In this document: one piece after another, positions 12,424 through 23,460 of the stretch
Layout: each line of letters opens with the position of its first letter
How positions within the stretch are numbered: the first letter of the stretch is position 1
Assembly: GCA_037367405.1 (NCBI GenBank)
Contig: JAZKJV010000151.1
Span: 620,001-684,000 of the forward strand
DNA from: Ottelia alismoides
Lineage: Eukaryota; Streptophyta; Magnoliopsida; Alismatales; Hydrocharitaceae
Length of the DNA: 64,000 nt
Reading direction: 5' to 3'
Program-made: the position numbers and the translations under genes
The notes under the pieces: model-generated
The model's input: the letters and a program-made list of their open reading frames with translations, nothing else
Databases searched by the model: none
What the model was told of the DNA's origin: nothing

Positions 12424-14215
12424 CTTGTACAATATACTAGAATGAAATATTCATTTTATTTATTATTTACATTTTTTACAATTTTATAACTTCATAATTC
12501 TGTTAATATTTGATATAGTATATGTACATAATTAAAATATAGTAAAACCATAAAAAATACAATGAAATACAATAGTATATTTAAGTACATTGATGAATTA
12601 CCTAAACATATACATATATAATAAATACATCTATTTATTTAAATGTACCAGAAATCTTTGAAAAATACAAGAAAAATATATTTACGTGTATTTAAATAAA
12701 GTGTATATATATATAAATTGTGTATGTAAAATAATAAAATTTAAGATATAAAATAAAAATAAAATATTTAATATGCACGTAAATATACCTATAACTACTC
12801 TTGTAAATATTAATTTACAATAACCTTGTAAAAACAAATAAAACTTGGAAGTAAATATTATAAAAAATTAGAAATATTTTTTTATAAAAAAATTAATTTA
12901 TTTATTTATTTCTTATTAATAAAAATCATTTTTTATTTCATTTTTTCTCGTTGGTCGATGTGGACCAACCAGGACCCTCCCATGTCAGATGTCACAACCA
13001 CCTGACTTCTCCCCATTTTCGTGCTTCCTCCATGTCACTGTCACCCACTATCCATCCATCTCTCTAATCTTTACACCTCCACAATCTCCTCTAACCATAT
13101 CTCCCTCATCATCTCATTCCCTATCAAAAGCAATCCTCCGTCGAAATCTAACCTGTCACCTATGCATAAGACCACCCTAGATCTCCTTTTTGTGGTTGGT
13201 TCCCCTTTATATCGTTCTTATCCCCTTGGAGTGCCTTGTGGTGGTAATGCTTGTGATAGGAGCTGATCACCGCCCTTCGTAGCGAGGAGGAGTGACATAG
13301 GTGGCAGATCTCAACCATCGCTGGAGCTCCGCTACAGGTGGTCCATCTTCTTGGCGTCTGACGAAGTTGTGGTATTTTCCCGTGCATTTTAGATACATTT
13401 TATCCTAGTTTTCTTCTTGTGTTTTTTTATGCTCTAATCAGTATCATTAGCCCAATATTTAGGATTTAGGTTCGTTGGAGCTATCAAGCTCCAACAACTG
13501 TTCTTCGTCGCCACACCACTATTCCGACCCACCCAGACACCTCATTTCGTTTCCCCTTTAATTCCCCATTATCTCACGTCACCACCCAGCCACATCTTCA
13601 ACAATTCTGGTCCACCAGGGTCCTCTCCTTCGCTTCCCTTATACCTCTCGACCCCCTTTCATTTCATCTTGACCTTCACCAATAAAGGCCCAGATCACCT
13701 CCCTTAGTATTCGTCTTCATTTATCTACAGGTACCACATATGGAGGAGCCCATCTGAGGGCTAATCACGTCACGAACATGCTCCCAGGTCCACTTGAGAA
13801 CCATCAAGCTCTACAGATTGATTTGTGGTCCTTGGATAGACCTGAAGGACCTGGGAGGTACAAAATGATGGTAGGAGCATGAGGATCTAACCAACAATGC
13901 TCCAAGTTTCAGGAGTATCAAGCTTAATCGAATCCAAACTCGCCAGTGGCAAGTTCATCTTTAGATCTTCCTGATCCATCCCCTATTTTCGATCAAGACC
14001 GGAGCTCTAGAAGGAGTAGCAGACATCCCATCTGAAGCAATAACAACCATCAGATCTCATCGAGATCTAATCTCATACATCAAAGACGAAGCGGTATAGT
14101 GCGATGAGAAGACGCCACATGTCTAAGTGAAGGTTCATTAGCCTTCTAATAGCACTTTTTTGGGGGTAATTTCATATATACCGCCCCTTTTGTTCTATTC
14201 TCCATCTTGTACAAT
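12424..14215 (+). repeat. Array unit 3
   Basis: Third unit, closest to unit 2 in its diagnostic variants, suggesting that 2 and 3 arose by a later duplication step or were homogenised. In its last third the dyad AGATCTCATCTGAGATCT has lost two bases (AGATCTCATCGAGATCT, near 14,055). Confidence 0.85.
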
Positions 14216-15991
14216 ATACTAGAATAAAATATTCATTTTATTTATTATTTACAGTTTTTACAATTCTATAACTTCATATTTCTGTTAATATTTGATATAG
14301 TATATGTACATAATTAAAATTTAGTAAAACCATAAAAAATACAGTGACATAAAATAATATATTTAAATACATTGATGAATTACCTAAACATATACATATA
14401 TAATAAATACATCTATTTATTTAAATGTGCCAGTAATCTTTGAAAAATACAAGAAAAATATATTTCATGTATTTAAATAAAGTGTATATATAAATTCTGT
14501 ATATAAAATAATAAAATTTAAGATATAAAATAAAAATAAAATATTTAATATGCATGTAAATATACCTATAACTACTTGTAAATATTAACTTACAATAACC
14601 TTGTAAAAACAAATAAAACTTGGAATTAAATACTACATAAAATTAGAAATATTTTTTTTATAAAAAAATTTATTTATTTATTTATTTCTTATTACTAAAA
14701 ATCATTTTTTATTTCCTTTTTTGTCGTTGGTCGATGTGGACCAACCAGGACCCTCCCATGTCAGATGTCACAACCACATGACTTCTCCCCATTTTCGTGC
14801 TTCCTCTATGTCACCGCCACCCTCGATCCATCCATCTCTCTAATCTCTGCACCTCCACAATCTCCGCTAACCAAATCTCCCTCATCATCTCATTCCCGAT
14901 CAAATGCAATCCCCTGTCGAAATCTAACCTGTCACCTATGCATAAAACCACCCTAGATCTCCTTTTTGCGGTTGGTTCCCCTTTATCCCGTTCTTATCCC
15001 CTTGGATTGCCTTGCGATGGTAATGCTTGTGATAGGAGCAGATCACCGCGCTTCATAGCAAGGAGGAGTGACGTAGGAGGAGGATCTCAACCATCGCTGG
15101 AGCTCCGCTCCTGGTGGTCTATCTTCTTGGCTTCTGACAAAGTTGAGGTATTTTTCCGTGCATTTTAGATACATTTTATCGTAGTTTTCTTCTTGTGTTA
15201 TTATTTTATGCTCTAATCAGTATCATTGGCCCAATATTTAGGAATTAGGTTCGTTGGAGCTATCGAGCTCCAACAATTGTTCTTCGTCGCCACGCCACTA
15301 TTCCGACCCATCAAGACTCCTCGTTTCGTTTCCCCTTTAATTCCCCATTATCTGCACCTCACCACCCAGCCACATCTTCAACAAATCTGGTCCACCGGGG
15401 TCCTCTCCTTCGCTTCCCTTGACACATCTCCATCCTCTTTCATTTCACCTCGACCTTCACCAATAAAGCCCAGATCACCTCCCCTAGTATTCATCTTCAT
15501 TTATCTGCAGGTCCCACATATGGAGGAGCCCATCTGAGGGCTAATCACGTGATGAACATGCTCGCAGGTCCATTTGAGAACCATCAAGCTCTACAGATTG
15601 ATTTTTGGTCCTTGGATACACCTGAAGGTCTTGGGAGGTACAAAATGATGGCAGGAGCATGAGGATCTAACCAACAATGCTCCAAGTTCCAAGAGTATCA
15701 AGCTTAATCGAATCCAAACTCGCCAGTGGCAAGCTCATCTTTAGTTCTTCCTGATCCATCCCCTGCTTTTCGATCAAGACCGGAGCTCTAGAAGGAGTAG
15801 CAGACATCCCATCTGAAGCAATAGCAACCATCAGATCTCATCTGAGATCTAATCTCATACATTAGAGACGAAGCGGTATTGTGCGATGAGAAGATGCCAC
15901 ATGTCTAAGTGAAGGTTCAGTAGCTGTCTGATAGCACTTTTTGGGAGGTAATTTCATATATACCACCCCTTTTGTTCTATTTTCATTTAGT
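14216..15991 (+). repeat. Array unit 4
   Basis: Fourth unit. The 81-aa frame of the other units is extended here to 123 aa (14,797-15,168) because a stop is lost. The variants (CCTCGATCC; CTCCGCTAACC) group it with units 1 and 5. Confidence 0.85.
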
Positions 15992-17789
15992 CTTGTACAA
16001 TATACTAGAATAAAATATTCATTTTATTTATTATTTACATTTTTTAAAATTTTATAGCTTCATAATTCTGTTAATATTTGATATAGTATACGTAAATAAT
16101 TAAAATGTAATAAAACCATAAAAAATATAATGAAATACAATAGTATACTTAAATACATTGATGAATTACCTAAACATATACATATATAATAAATACATCT
16201 ATTTATTTGAGTGTACCCGTAACCTCTGAAAAATACAAGAAAAATATATTTGTGTGTATTTAAATAAAGTGTGTATATATATATATAAATTGTGTATATA
16301 AAATAATAAAATTTAGATATAAAATAGAAATAAAATATTTAATATGCAGGTAAATATACCTATAACTACTCATGTAAATATTAACTTACAATAACCTTGT
16401 AAAAACAAATAAAACTTGGAATTAAATACTACATAAAATTAAAACATTTTCTATAACAAAAAATTAATTAATTCATTTATTTCTTATTAATAAAATCATT
16501 TTTTATTTCCTTTTTCCTCATTGGTCGATGTGGACCAACCAAGACCCTCCCATGTCAGATGTCATAACCCTCTGACTTCTCCCCATTTTCGTGCTTCCTC
16601 CATGCCATCGTCACCCTCGATCCATCCATCTCTCTAATCTCTGCACCTCCATAATCTCCGCTAATCATATCTCCCTCATCATCTCATTCCCGATCACATG
16701 CAATCCTCCGTCAAAATCCACCCTGTCACTTATGCATAAAAACCACCCTAGATCTCCTTTTTGCGGTTGGTTCCCTTTTATCATGTTCTTATCCCCTTGG
16801 AGTGCCTTGCGGTGGTAATGCTTGTGATAGGAGCTGATCACCGCGCTTCGTAGCGAGTAGGAGTGACGTAGGAGGTTGATCTCAACCATCGCTGGAGCTT
16901 CACTCTAGGTGGTCCATCTACTTGGTTTCTGACCAAGTTGAGGTATTTTCCCGTGCATTTTAGATAGATTTTAATTGTAGTTTTCTTCTTGTGTTTTTAT
17001 TTTATGCTCTAATCAGTATCATTAGCCAAATATTTAGGATTTAGGTTCGTTGGAGCTATCAAGCTCCATCAACTGTTCTTCGCTGCCACACCACTATTCC
17101 GGCCCATCCAGACACCTAATTTATTTTCCCCTTTAATTCCCCATCATATGCACCTCACCACCCAGCCACATCTTCAACAAATCTGGTCCACCAGGGTCCT
17201 CTCCTTCGCTTCCCTTGAGACCTCTCCACCCCCCTTTTATTTCACCTCGACCTTCACCAATAAAGGCCCAGATCACCTCCCCTAGTATTTGTCTTCATTT
17301 ATCTGCAGGTCCCACATATGGAGGAGCCCATCTGAGGGCTAATCACGCCATGAACAGGCTCCCATGTCCACTTGAGAACCATCAAGCTCTACGGATTGAT
17401 TTGTGGTCCTTGGATACACCTGAAGGTCTTGGGAGGTACAGAATGATGACAGGAGCATGAGGAGCTAACCAACAATGCTACAAGTTCCCAGAGTATGAAG
17501 CTTAATTGAATCAAAACTCACTAGTGGAAAGTTCATCTTTAGTTCTTCCTAATCCATCCCATGCTTTTCGATCAAGATCAGAGCTCTAGAAGGAGTAGAA
17601 GACATCCCATCTGAAGCAATAACAACCATCAGATCTCATCTAAGATCTAATCTCATACATCAAAGATGAAGCGGTATCGTGCGATGAAAAGACGCCACGT
17701 GTCTAAGTGAAGGATCAATAACCGTCTGATAGCACCTTTTGGGGGTAATTTCATATATACCGCCCCTATTTGTTCTATTATTATTTAGT
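15992..17789 (+). repeat. Array unit 5
   Basis: Last unit. The upstream small frame is destroyed (ATGTCATAA) and the 81-aa frame is shifted by an extra A near 16,741. At 17,790 the next unit begins with CTTGTA and then diverges into gypsy-LTR-like sequence, marking the array edge. Confidence 0.85.
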
Positions 17790-17790
17790 C

Positions 17791-19234
17791 TTGTAAATAT
17801 TTAAATAGATTATTATATTGTGTAAAAATTACAAAGATGCCCCTGAACTATTTGCATATTACTTTAAAGTCCTTGCTAGATCAACTCACATGGTCCTTCA
17901 TGTGAGATGGGCATTTTGCATATTTACCTCTACAATCGTTGTAATTGTAGTTTAAATTAGAAATTTTATTTTTTTGGTAATTTTGCATCGTTCCCCTATC
18001 TTTCATTTTAATTATAAAAATACCCCTATCAACAGCTTGTAATTTTGTTTTTGCATTTTTATTTAAAATAGCTCATGTGCTACAAATATTCTAAAAATTA
18101 GATGTAAGTGCATAAGTGGTTGATTATTCATGCCATAATTTCCTATTTCCATTTTACATGCATTTATTATTTATTAAAAATCTTTTATAACTATTTTATT
18201 CTCTATTTGACTTAAAAATCCAAGAAATTATCAAATCATCTTTAAAATCTCCTATAAAGTACTTGTCTATTATTGCTATTATGTTCCTCTAGAATGAAAA
18301 TCCCTAAAAATAGAGATTACTAAAAATTAAAAAGCTCCAAAATTAGTATAAAAATTATAAAAACTCCTCAAAAACTCCAAAATATTATTTTATGTTCTTT
18401 ATTATTAGATATATCTCTGATAACACATTAAAATTAGTTTTAAGAAATTTTGATTTTATTTAGTAATTTTAGATCTCAAAACGATTTGTCCCATTTAAAA
18501 AGTCGAAGATTTTGTATATGTTAGACTTTTAATACCTAAAAAATATCAAAATTCTTGAAAAATCACAAAAAACATCAGAAAAATATTGAAAAACACAAAT
18601 ATTTTTTTTGGAAAATTTTGATTATTTATATCGCCATTTATACATATCTTACTATATCTTCTATTATATATATAGTGATATATAAGTCTTATCATTACTA
18701 ATTATTATAAATACCTTATAAATATTTTTAGCCCCTTAAAAAAATAAAAATAACTGTTATTATTTATATTGCTTGATTTTTGTATATTTATTGTATATTT
18801 TATATTATATACTCCTTATATTTAACATAATGCATTATATATTAAAAAGAAAATAAATTAAAAATACAAATTGTAATAATAACAGTTATTAAATTTAAAA
18901 ATAAAATATATAAAAAAATAGGGGAATTATTTTATTAAAAACCCATAAAACATTCATTAATTAATTACGTAAATATTATAGAAATAGCTACATTATTATT
19001 CATTATTTTTTTAATTAATATACATGTTACACCGACTTGTCTCCCTATGTTAGACACCCAGACTACTTGTCCACTGTACACATTTCTTTATGGGTTATAA
19101 TAAATTTTGTTCCACATCTCTTACCTTTGTTGCTTCATCATTATATTGTGTGTTGATTGTTGAATCAACCAGAGGTCTGTGGGAGTTGTCATCAGATATA
19201 CTTAGCGGTCCAACCTTGTGTGGAGCACAAGACA
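17791..19234 (+). mobile_element. Gypsy-type LTR-like segment
   Basis: A/T-rich sequence that aligns, with much divergence, to 38,618-39,850, which lies just upstream of a gypsy gag and is therefore taken as a 5' LTR. Shared landmarks in order: TTTGCATATTTA(C/T)CCTC, AAAAATACCCCT, stretches of TAAAAACTCCAAAA(A/T), a patch A(A/C)AAC(G/A)ATT near 18,480, and GTTAGACAC followed by CCACTRTACA near 19,050. No coding sequence is seen. It could be a solo LTR or the end of a lost element. Confidence 0.55.
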
Positions 19235-20166
19235 ATCCGTTGATTCTCTAGTATTACAATGGGGTGTACGAGTATTAGGAATACTCGAGGATGATGTGAT
19301 CGTAAATGATTGTATAACCGTGACACTTCCATTCCGAGGTAGTGATGAAACATGTTTGGATTTTAGTGACTCATCTCAATACATCAATAACCTAACCTTA
19401 GTCCAAATGTTGGACATTGATCTAAATATGATATGTATGCAATAAGAAGATTATATTTATTCTTTAATTCAATCAAACATCTGTGAGAGGTTTCTGAGAT
19501 CTGGATTTGAGATATGATCTCAATCGAAGTCACTATACATGGAACATGCAATCGCACTGTCCTTATCTCCAAGTATCTGCGGAGAAAACACATTGTTTTT
19601 TAAAGAGTTCAAGAATAGTTCAGTTGTTGATAATGTATCTGACCAATGGGAAATGGATAACTAAATATGGTTTAATTATCATAAATAATGTGAATATGAT
19701 TCATATTTTGAGAATTGACATCTAGGATAATTAAATATGATTTTGTTTGTTAAAGATGTGATTAATGTGGATCTTATTATCCATAATAATTATAAATATT
19801 ATAAATGTGATTTATAATATGTTGGAGAAATTTAATTTTAAATAGAATTTACTAATTAAATGTTGATTTGAATTGGATTCATATTGGATAATTAATTGTA
19901 AATGAAATTTATATATTATGTTGTTTAATTTGATTCATAATTGAATAGGAGAATTTTTTTACTTTAGAGACGCGATCACAAACACGCTCTAGGAGGTAAT
20001 CCTAACTACTCATTTGTGATCTTGATAAAACACTTTGAGAAGTATTCCCGAATCATGTGCTTTCATATTATTAAAATTTTTAAATTCTGCTACCCCTTGC
20101 AAATAGTAAGACTAGTTGACCTAGATCATATTTGATGCGATCTTCACACTTTTGTGATGCGCTATA
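19235..20166 (+). mobile_element. Internally deleted fragment of family-K copia LTR (E)
   Basis: Aligns with the 3' two-thirds of the LTR at 3047-5650, beginning near its position 3910 (GGAATACTCGAGG.TGATGTGATC) and ending near the LTR 3' end (TTTTGTGATGCGCT). About 730 bases equivalent to 4700-5427, covering the fold-back, the TATA box and the pyrimidine tract, are absent; the junction is near 19,960. The 5' part of the LTR is also missing. Confidence 0.75.
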
Positions 20167-20740
20167 GCCTAAACTCTCGCCTTAAGATCTCGAGCTTCAA
20201 AATAACATGATCTTTTAGTAATTCACAGACGGTCTTGTTGTCTGCACTCGAGTAGGAATAGTCTCCACCCACCATAACAAATAGTCTACAGTAAGAAGAA
20301 TATCAAATCCATGGATATTAGAGCATGTAGGCAAGGCAGCGAGAGGGTGTTACTGGAGATAGAGAAAAGGACCGGATGAATCGAAGTGAAGGAATAAGCT
20401 CTGAGCGGGTGAAGAACAAGATAGAACTAGAAGAAGGAGAAATAACAATAGCAGAGAATGAACATGGGAGGAAGGTTCACCAGAAAAGGGGGAGCTATGC
20501 TCGACCCCGATCATAGCATCGAGCGGCGTGGCGTAGGACGTCATGAAGCTCTGTTGCAACAGGAGGATTGCAGCTACATGATGTTAGGAAACACCTTGGA
20601 CCTCGCCTAGAGGATGAGGAGTGCTCGTTGTTGCTTAATCAGATGTGGAAACTCACACTGTCACCGTGAGCTAACAGAGGTTGGGGCTTCCTCCTTTCCA
20701 GTAGTGGAACTAACACTCGAAATTCGTTGCAGTCGGGAGA
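20167..20740. other. Unassigned sequence, no gene seen
   Basis: Mixed-composition sequence between an LTR fragment and a family-P repeat. Short frames (for example 20,350-20,559 reverse, 69 aa, Leu/Ser-rich) match nothing I know. It may be the inner end of the element to which the family-P segment belongs. Confidence 0.35.
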
Positions 20741-23460
20741 AATCAGATGGATCAAAAACTACTCTGATTAATTTGGCAATTAAATTCAAGTGGTCAAATT
20801 TATTTACTTAGGAAAGTCCAAGGTCGACCTCAGGGACACGAGCCTCTTAAGTACTTATTTAGACTCCTAATACTCAAATTAAGTATTGATTTAAAAATGC
20901 TTAGACCAATAAATAAATAAACATGATGCAGACATATGGAGACTCATTTTCTTAGTATTTGATTTTATAATGCAAAGTGATGCATGTATAAATATGTATG
21001 CAAAGATGCCCTACTTAGATGAAATTAGTGAGCAATGAAAATGAATTCAATTTCATGATCATTTCATGAAGCCAATTTAATTTATAAAATGAAAGGCATG
21101 AGAGATAATTAAACAAGTAACAACTAGAATAAATCATCAAAATTTCAAGCATCAAATTAGAAAACAACTCATGAGATTAGATAGGGAAAGAAAAAAGCTA
21201 TGAAACGAAACAGAAATCAACTAAAATGGAGATCGGATGCTCAAGATATTCACAAAAGAGTCTAGGGGCATAAACACAAAGAAAACATGAAAAATATATA
21301 GATAAAACAATACAAATAGGTCCCTAGAAGGACTTAAATGTAACTACCAAAAGTAGGGAGGCCTTCCCTTTTTTTCCCACACACGTAGGGACTAAATTGC
21401 AATTATTAAAACCCAGAAGGGGTCGAGTGCAATTCGTCCCAAGCACTCATGTTATGCACGTGATAGGAGGACATGTTTGCAATATAGAGAATTCAGCGGG
21501 GACCCCTACAGCTTTCCTAGCCCTCATGTGACCTGGGCAGGTGGGGCAGGCTCGGATGATGGCGTAGGCTCCGGGCAAGGCTCGAGCCTCATGGTGATCG
21601 ATGACGCTTCACGCTCCAGCTTGGATCACCGGAGCCTCCTAGCTTTGGAGGCATCTACGTGGCTAAATGGGGTCCATTGGACGAGTACTGGGAAGGTTCC
21701 ATCCAACAACACATTTATGATCTAGGGGCTAATCCTCAAATGAAGGCTGGCAGTGATTTTGGATCTCTGATAGACACGTACGAGCCCCACTGCCATCCTC
21801 AACACTCGATGAAGATCCGGGAAGATCCTTGGAAGGACGATGGCCAAGCTTGGAGCATGGGGACGGTGCTGGACTATCCGGAGGAGTCCATCAATGTCCC
21901 TATGTTGGAGGAAGTGCTTGGGAAATCCCTTCCGAAGAAGCACCGTCCATTGAGCAATCTTGTACCTACAATGTTAGTAGATTGTCGAAGCTTGCATTTT
22001 TGATGCAAGGTGGATGGAATGAGTCCTTGGAGAGCGAATGAGTGGGGGACTAATTCTCTGTCTCCAGTGATTGGGAGAATAGGTGGAGCAGGGGTGTTCA
22101 AGTGATGGAGAAGATGGAACAATGAGCAGAGGTGTGCGTGAAGATGGTGAATGTGGGAGTGAGCTTGATAAGTGGTAAATAGTGGAGGAAAGAAACTGTG
22201 GAAGCCTAATAAATTACTTGAACAATGAAGAAAATTGACGAAGGGACAGAGCATACTTACCTGGAGCTTTGGGCCGACGCGATGGCCTGGGTTGAGCTCT
22301 AAGGGGGGCTCGAGTCATCGCTGGACTTCAGCGGCCAAGTGGAGTAGCTTACCGACATTCTACAACTGGAGGCAAGGCCTACCTTGGCCAGGGGTCATCA
22401 CCGGATACATGGTCATCTTTGTGTCATCAATAAGACCTCCTCCTGCCACGAGGAGGTGGAGAGACACTGGGTCGTGGCCCACATAAAGGTGGACAACATC
22501 AAAATTGGCCAGTGATGGCTTATTTGAAGGGTGAGATTCGAGGTTCTAGTGGTGTACGATGTGTGTTGTGAGTGGGGTATGGAACAAGAGGGAGAGGGAC
22601 GTGAGCAGTTATGAGGTTAGCGAGGGTCATGGAGGAGAGGACTTGGAGACGGTGTGGTTAGCAAGTGGAGAAGGTGACCATCGTGGTTGGGAGACTTAAA
22701 ATGGGGTGACGGGTTGGCAAAGAGAACATGGGAGAGTGAGAGGTTGAAGACGACGTGTCGACCGTTGGATTTCGTGATCCAATGGTCGAGGTGAAGGAGC
22801 TAAGGAGTGACCCTGATCTAATTAATCAAGGCGCATCCTAGGGTCAAGGGAAAAAGCACATGGCACTGTTGGATCTAGTGATCGAACGGACAAGGAACAT
22901 GCAGAAGAAGAAATGCGAGATTTGATCTGGAAGGTTAATCAGGGGGTGCAGGATGCAAGCAGGATGAACGACGAAGATTGAAGCTCCAAAATCGGACGAC
23001 TAGGCCCGAAGGGTGTGTGGCACGTAGAGAACGGCTACATGGCTCAACCAGAAGAAACCACGTGACCCAACCAGATTATTCAGACAAAAAATTGAAAAAG
23101 AAAGAGAAGGAGACCAAATTTAGAAAAACTCAAAACATGAAAGTTGTAGATCTCGATGAGATCTACAAGTTTTAGTTAAAAAAATGCTAAAGAGGTCAAA
23201 CAAAGGGATAAATAATTTTGTGAGCATTTTTTAAAGGCATAAGATTACTATGGCTTTTGTTTTTTCATTTTTTGTATTTTTAATCTGTTTTAAGACTCAG
23301 ATATATACCGTAATTAATCTAGTTTTATTTATGCCAATTTAAGCTAGGAGATTAATATAGGAAAATTAACATGAAGAAACTGAGGTTCATCATTGTTGTA
23401 TACTTAAACTGCGCTTGTCATCGAGCATCTCAAGCATGAATGAGTTGGATTAACCCTCGT
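20741..23460 (+). repeat. Family-P dispersed repeat, copy 1
   Basis: Aligns closely with 28,896-31,328 and more loosely with 26,081-28,560 and 60,640-64,000, all on the same strand. It opens with a motif (GGTCGACCTCAGGGACACGAG-like, near 20,822) resembling the GGTCGAAtCCACAGGGA motif I know from plant Tat/Athila gypsy elements. The middle is GC-rich and open in several frames. Hairpins include ACCGTTGGAT..ATCCAATGGT (22,761-22,786) and TGTAGATCTC..GAGATCTACA (23,145-23,167). The end (TATACTT..GCGCTTGTCATCGAGCA) matches the window end of copy 4. It is probably non-coding gypsy sequence; no domain was identified. Confidence 0.7.

Larger units (their letters stand above)
8861..17790 (+). repeat. 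Tandem array of five ~1.78-kb units
   Basis: The landmark CTTGTACAATATACTAG recurs at 8861 (variant), 10,641, 12,424, 14,216 and 15,992, and a last partial CTTGTA stands at 17,790. This gives five head-to-tail units of 1,780, 1,783, 1,792, 1,776 and 1,798 bp. Each has an A/T-rich first third, the dyad TTGGTCGATGTGGACCAA, a C/T-rich middle, a palindrome GGAGCTATCAAGCTCC, and a last third with AGATCTCATCTGAGATCT. Units 2 and 3 are the most alike. No transposase, polymerase or RNA gene was recognised inside. It may be a satellite-like repeat or an amplified piece of a longer element. Confidence 0.93.

Noticed and set aside
8861..17790. The tandem array as a CRISPR-like or rDNA-like array
   Set aside because: Units are 1.78 kb without short repeat-spacer structure, and no rRNA sequence was recognised.
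21477..22254. Cluster of 70-126-aa frames in the GC-rich middle of family-P copy 1
   Set aside because: Open on both strands at once. Copy 3 breaks or alters them (29,470-29,876), and the residues do not stay conserved between copies.
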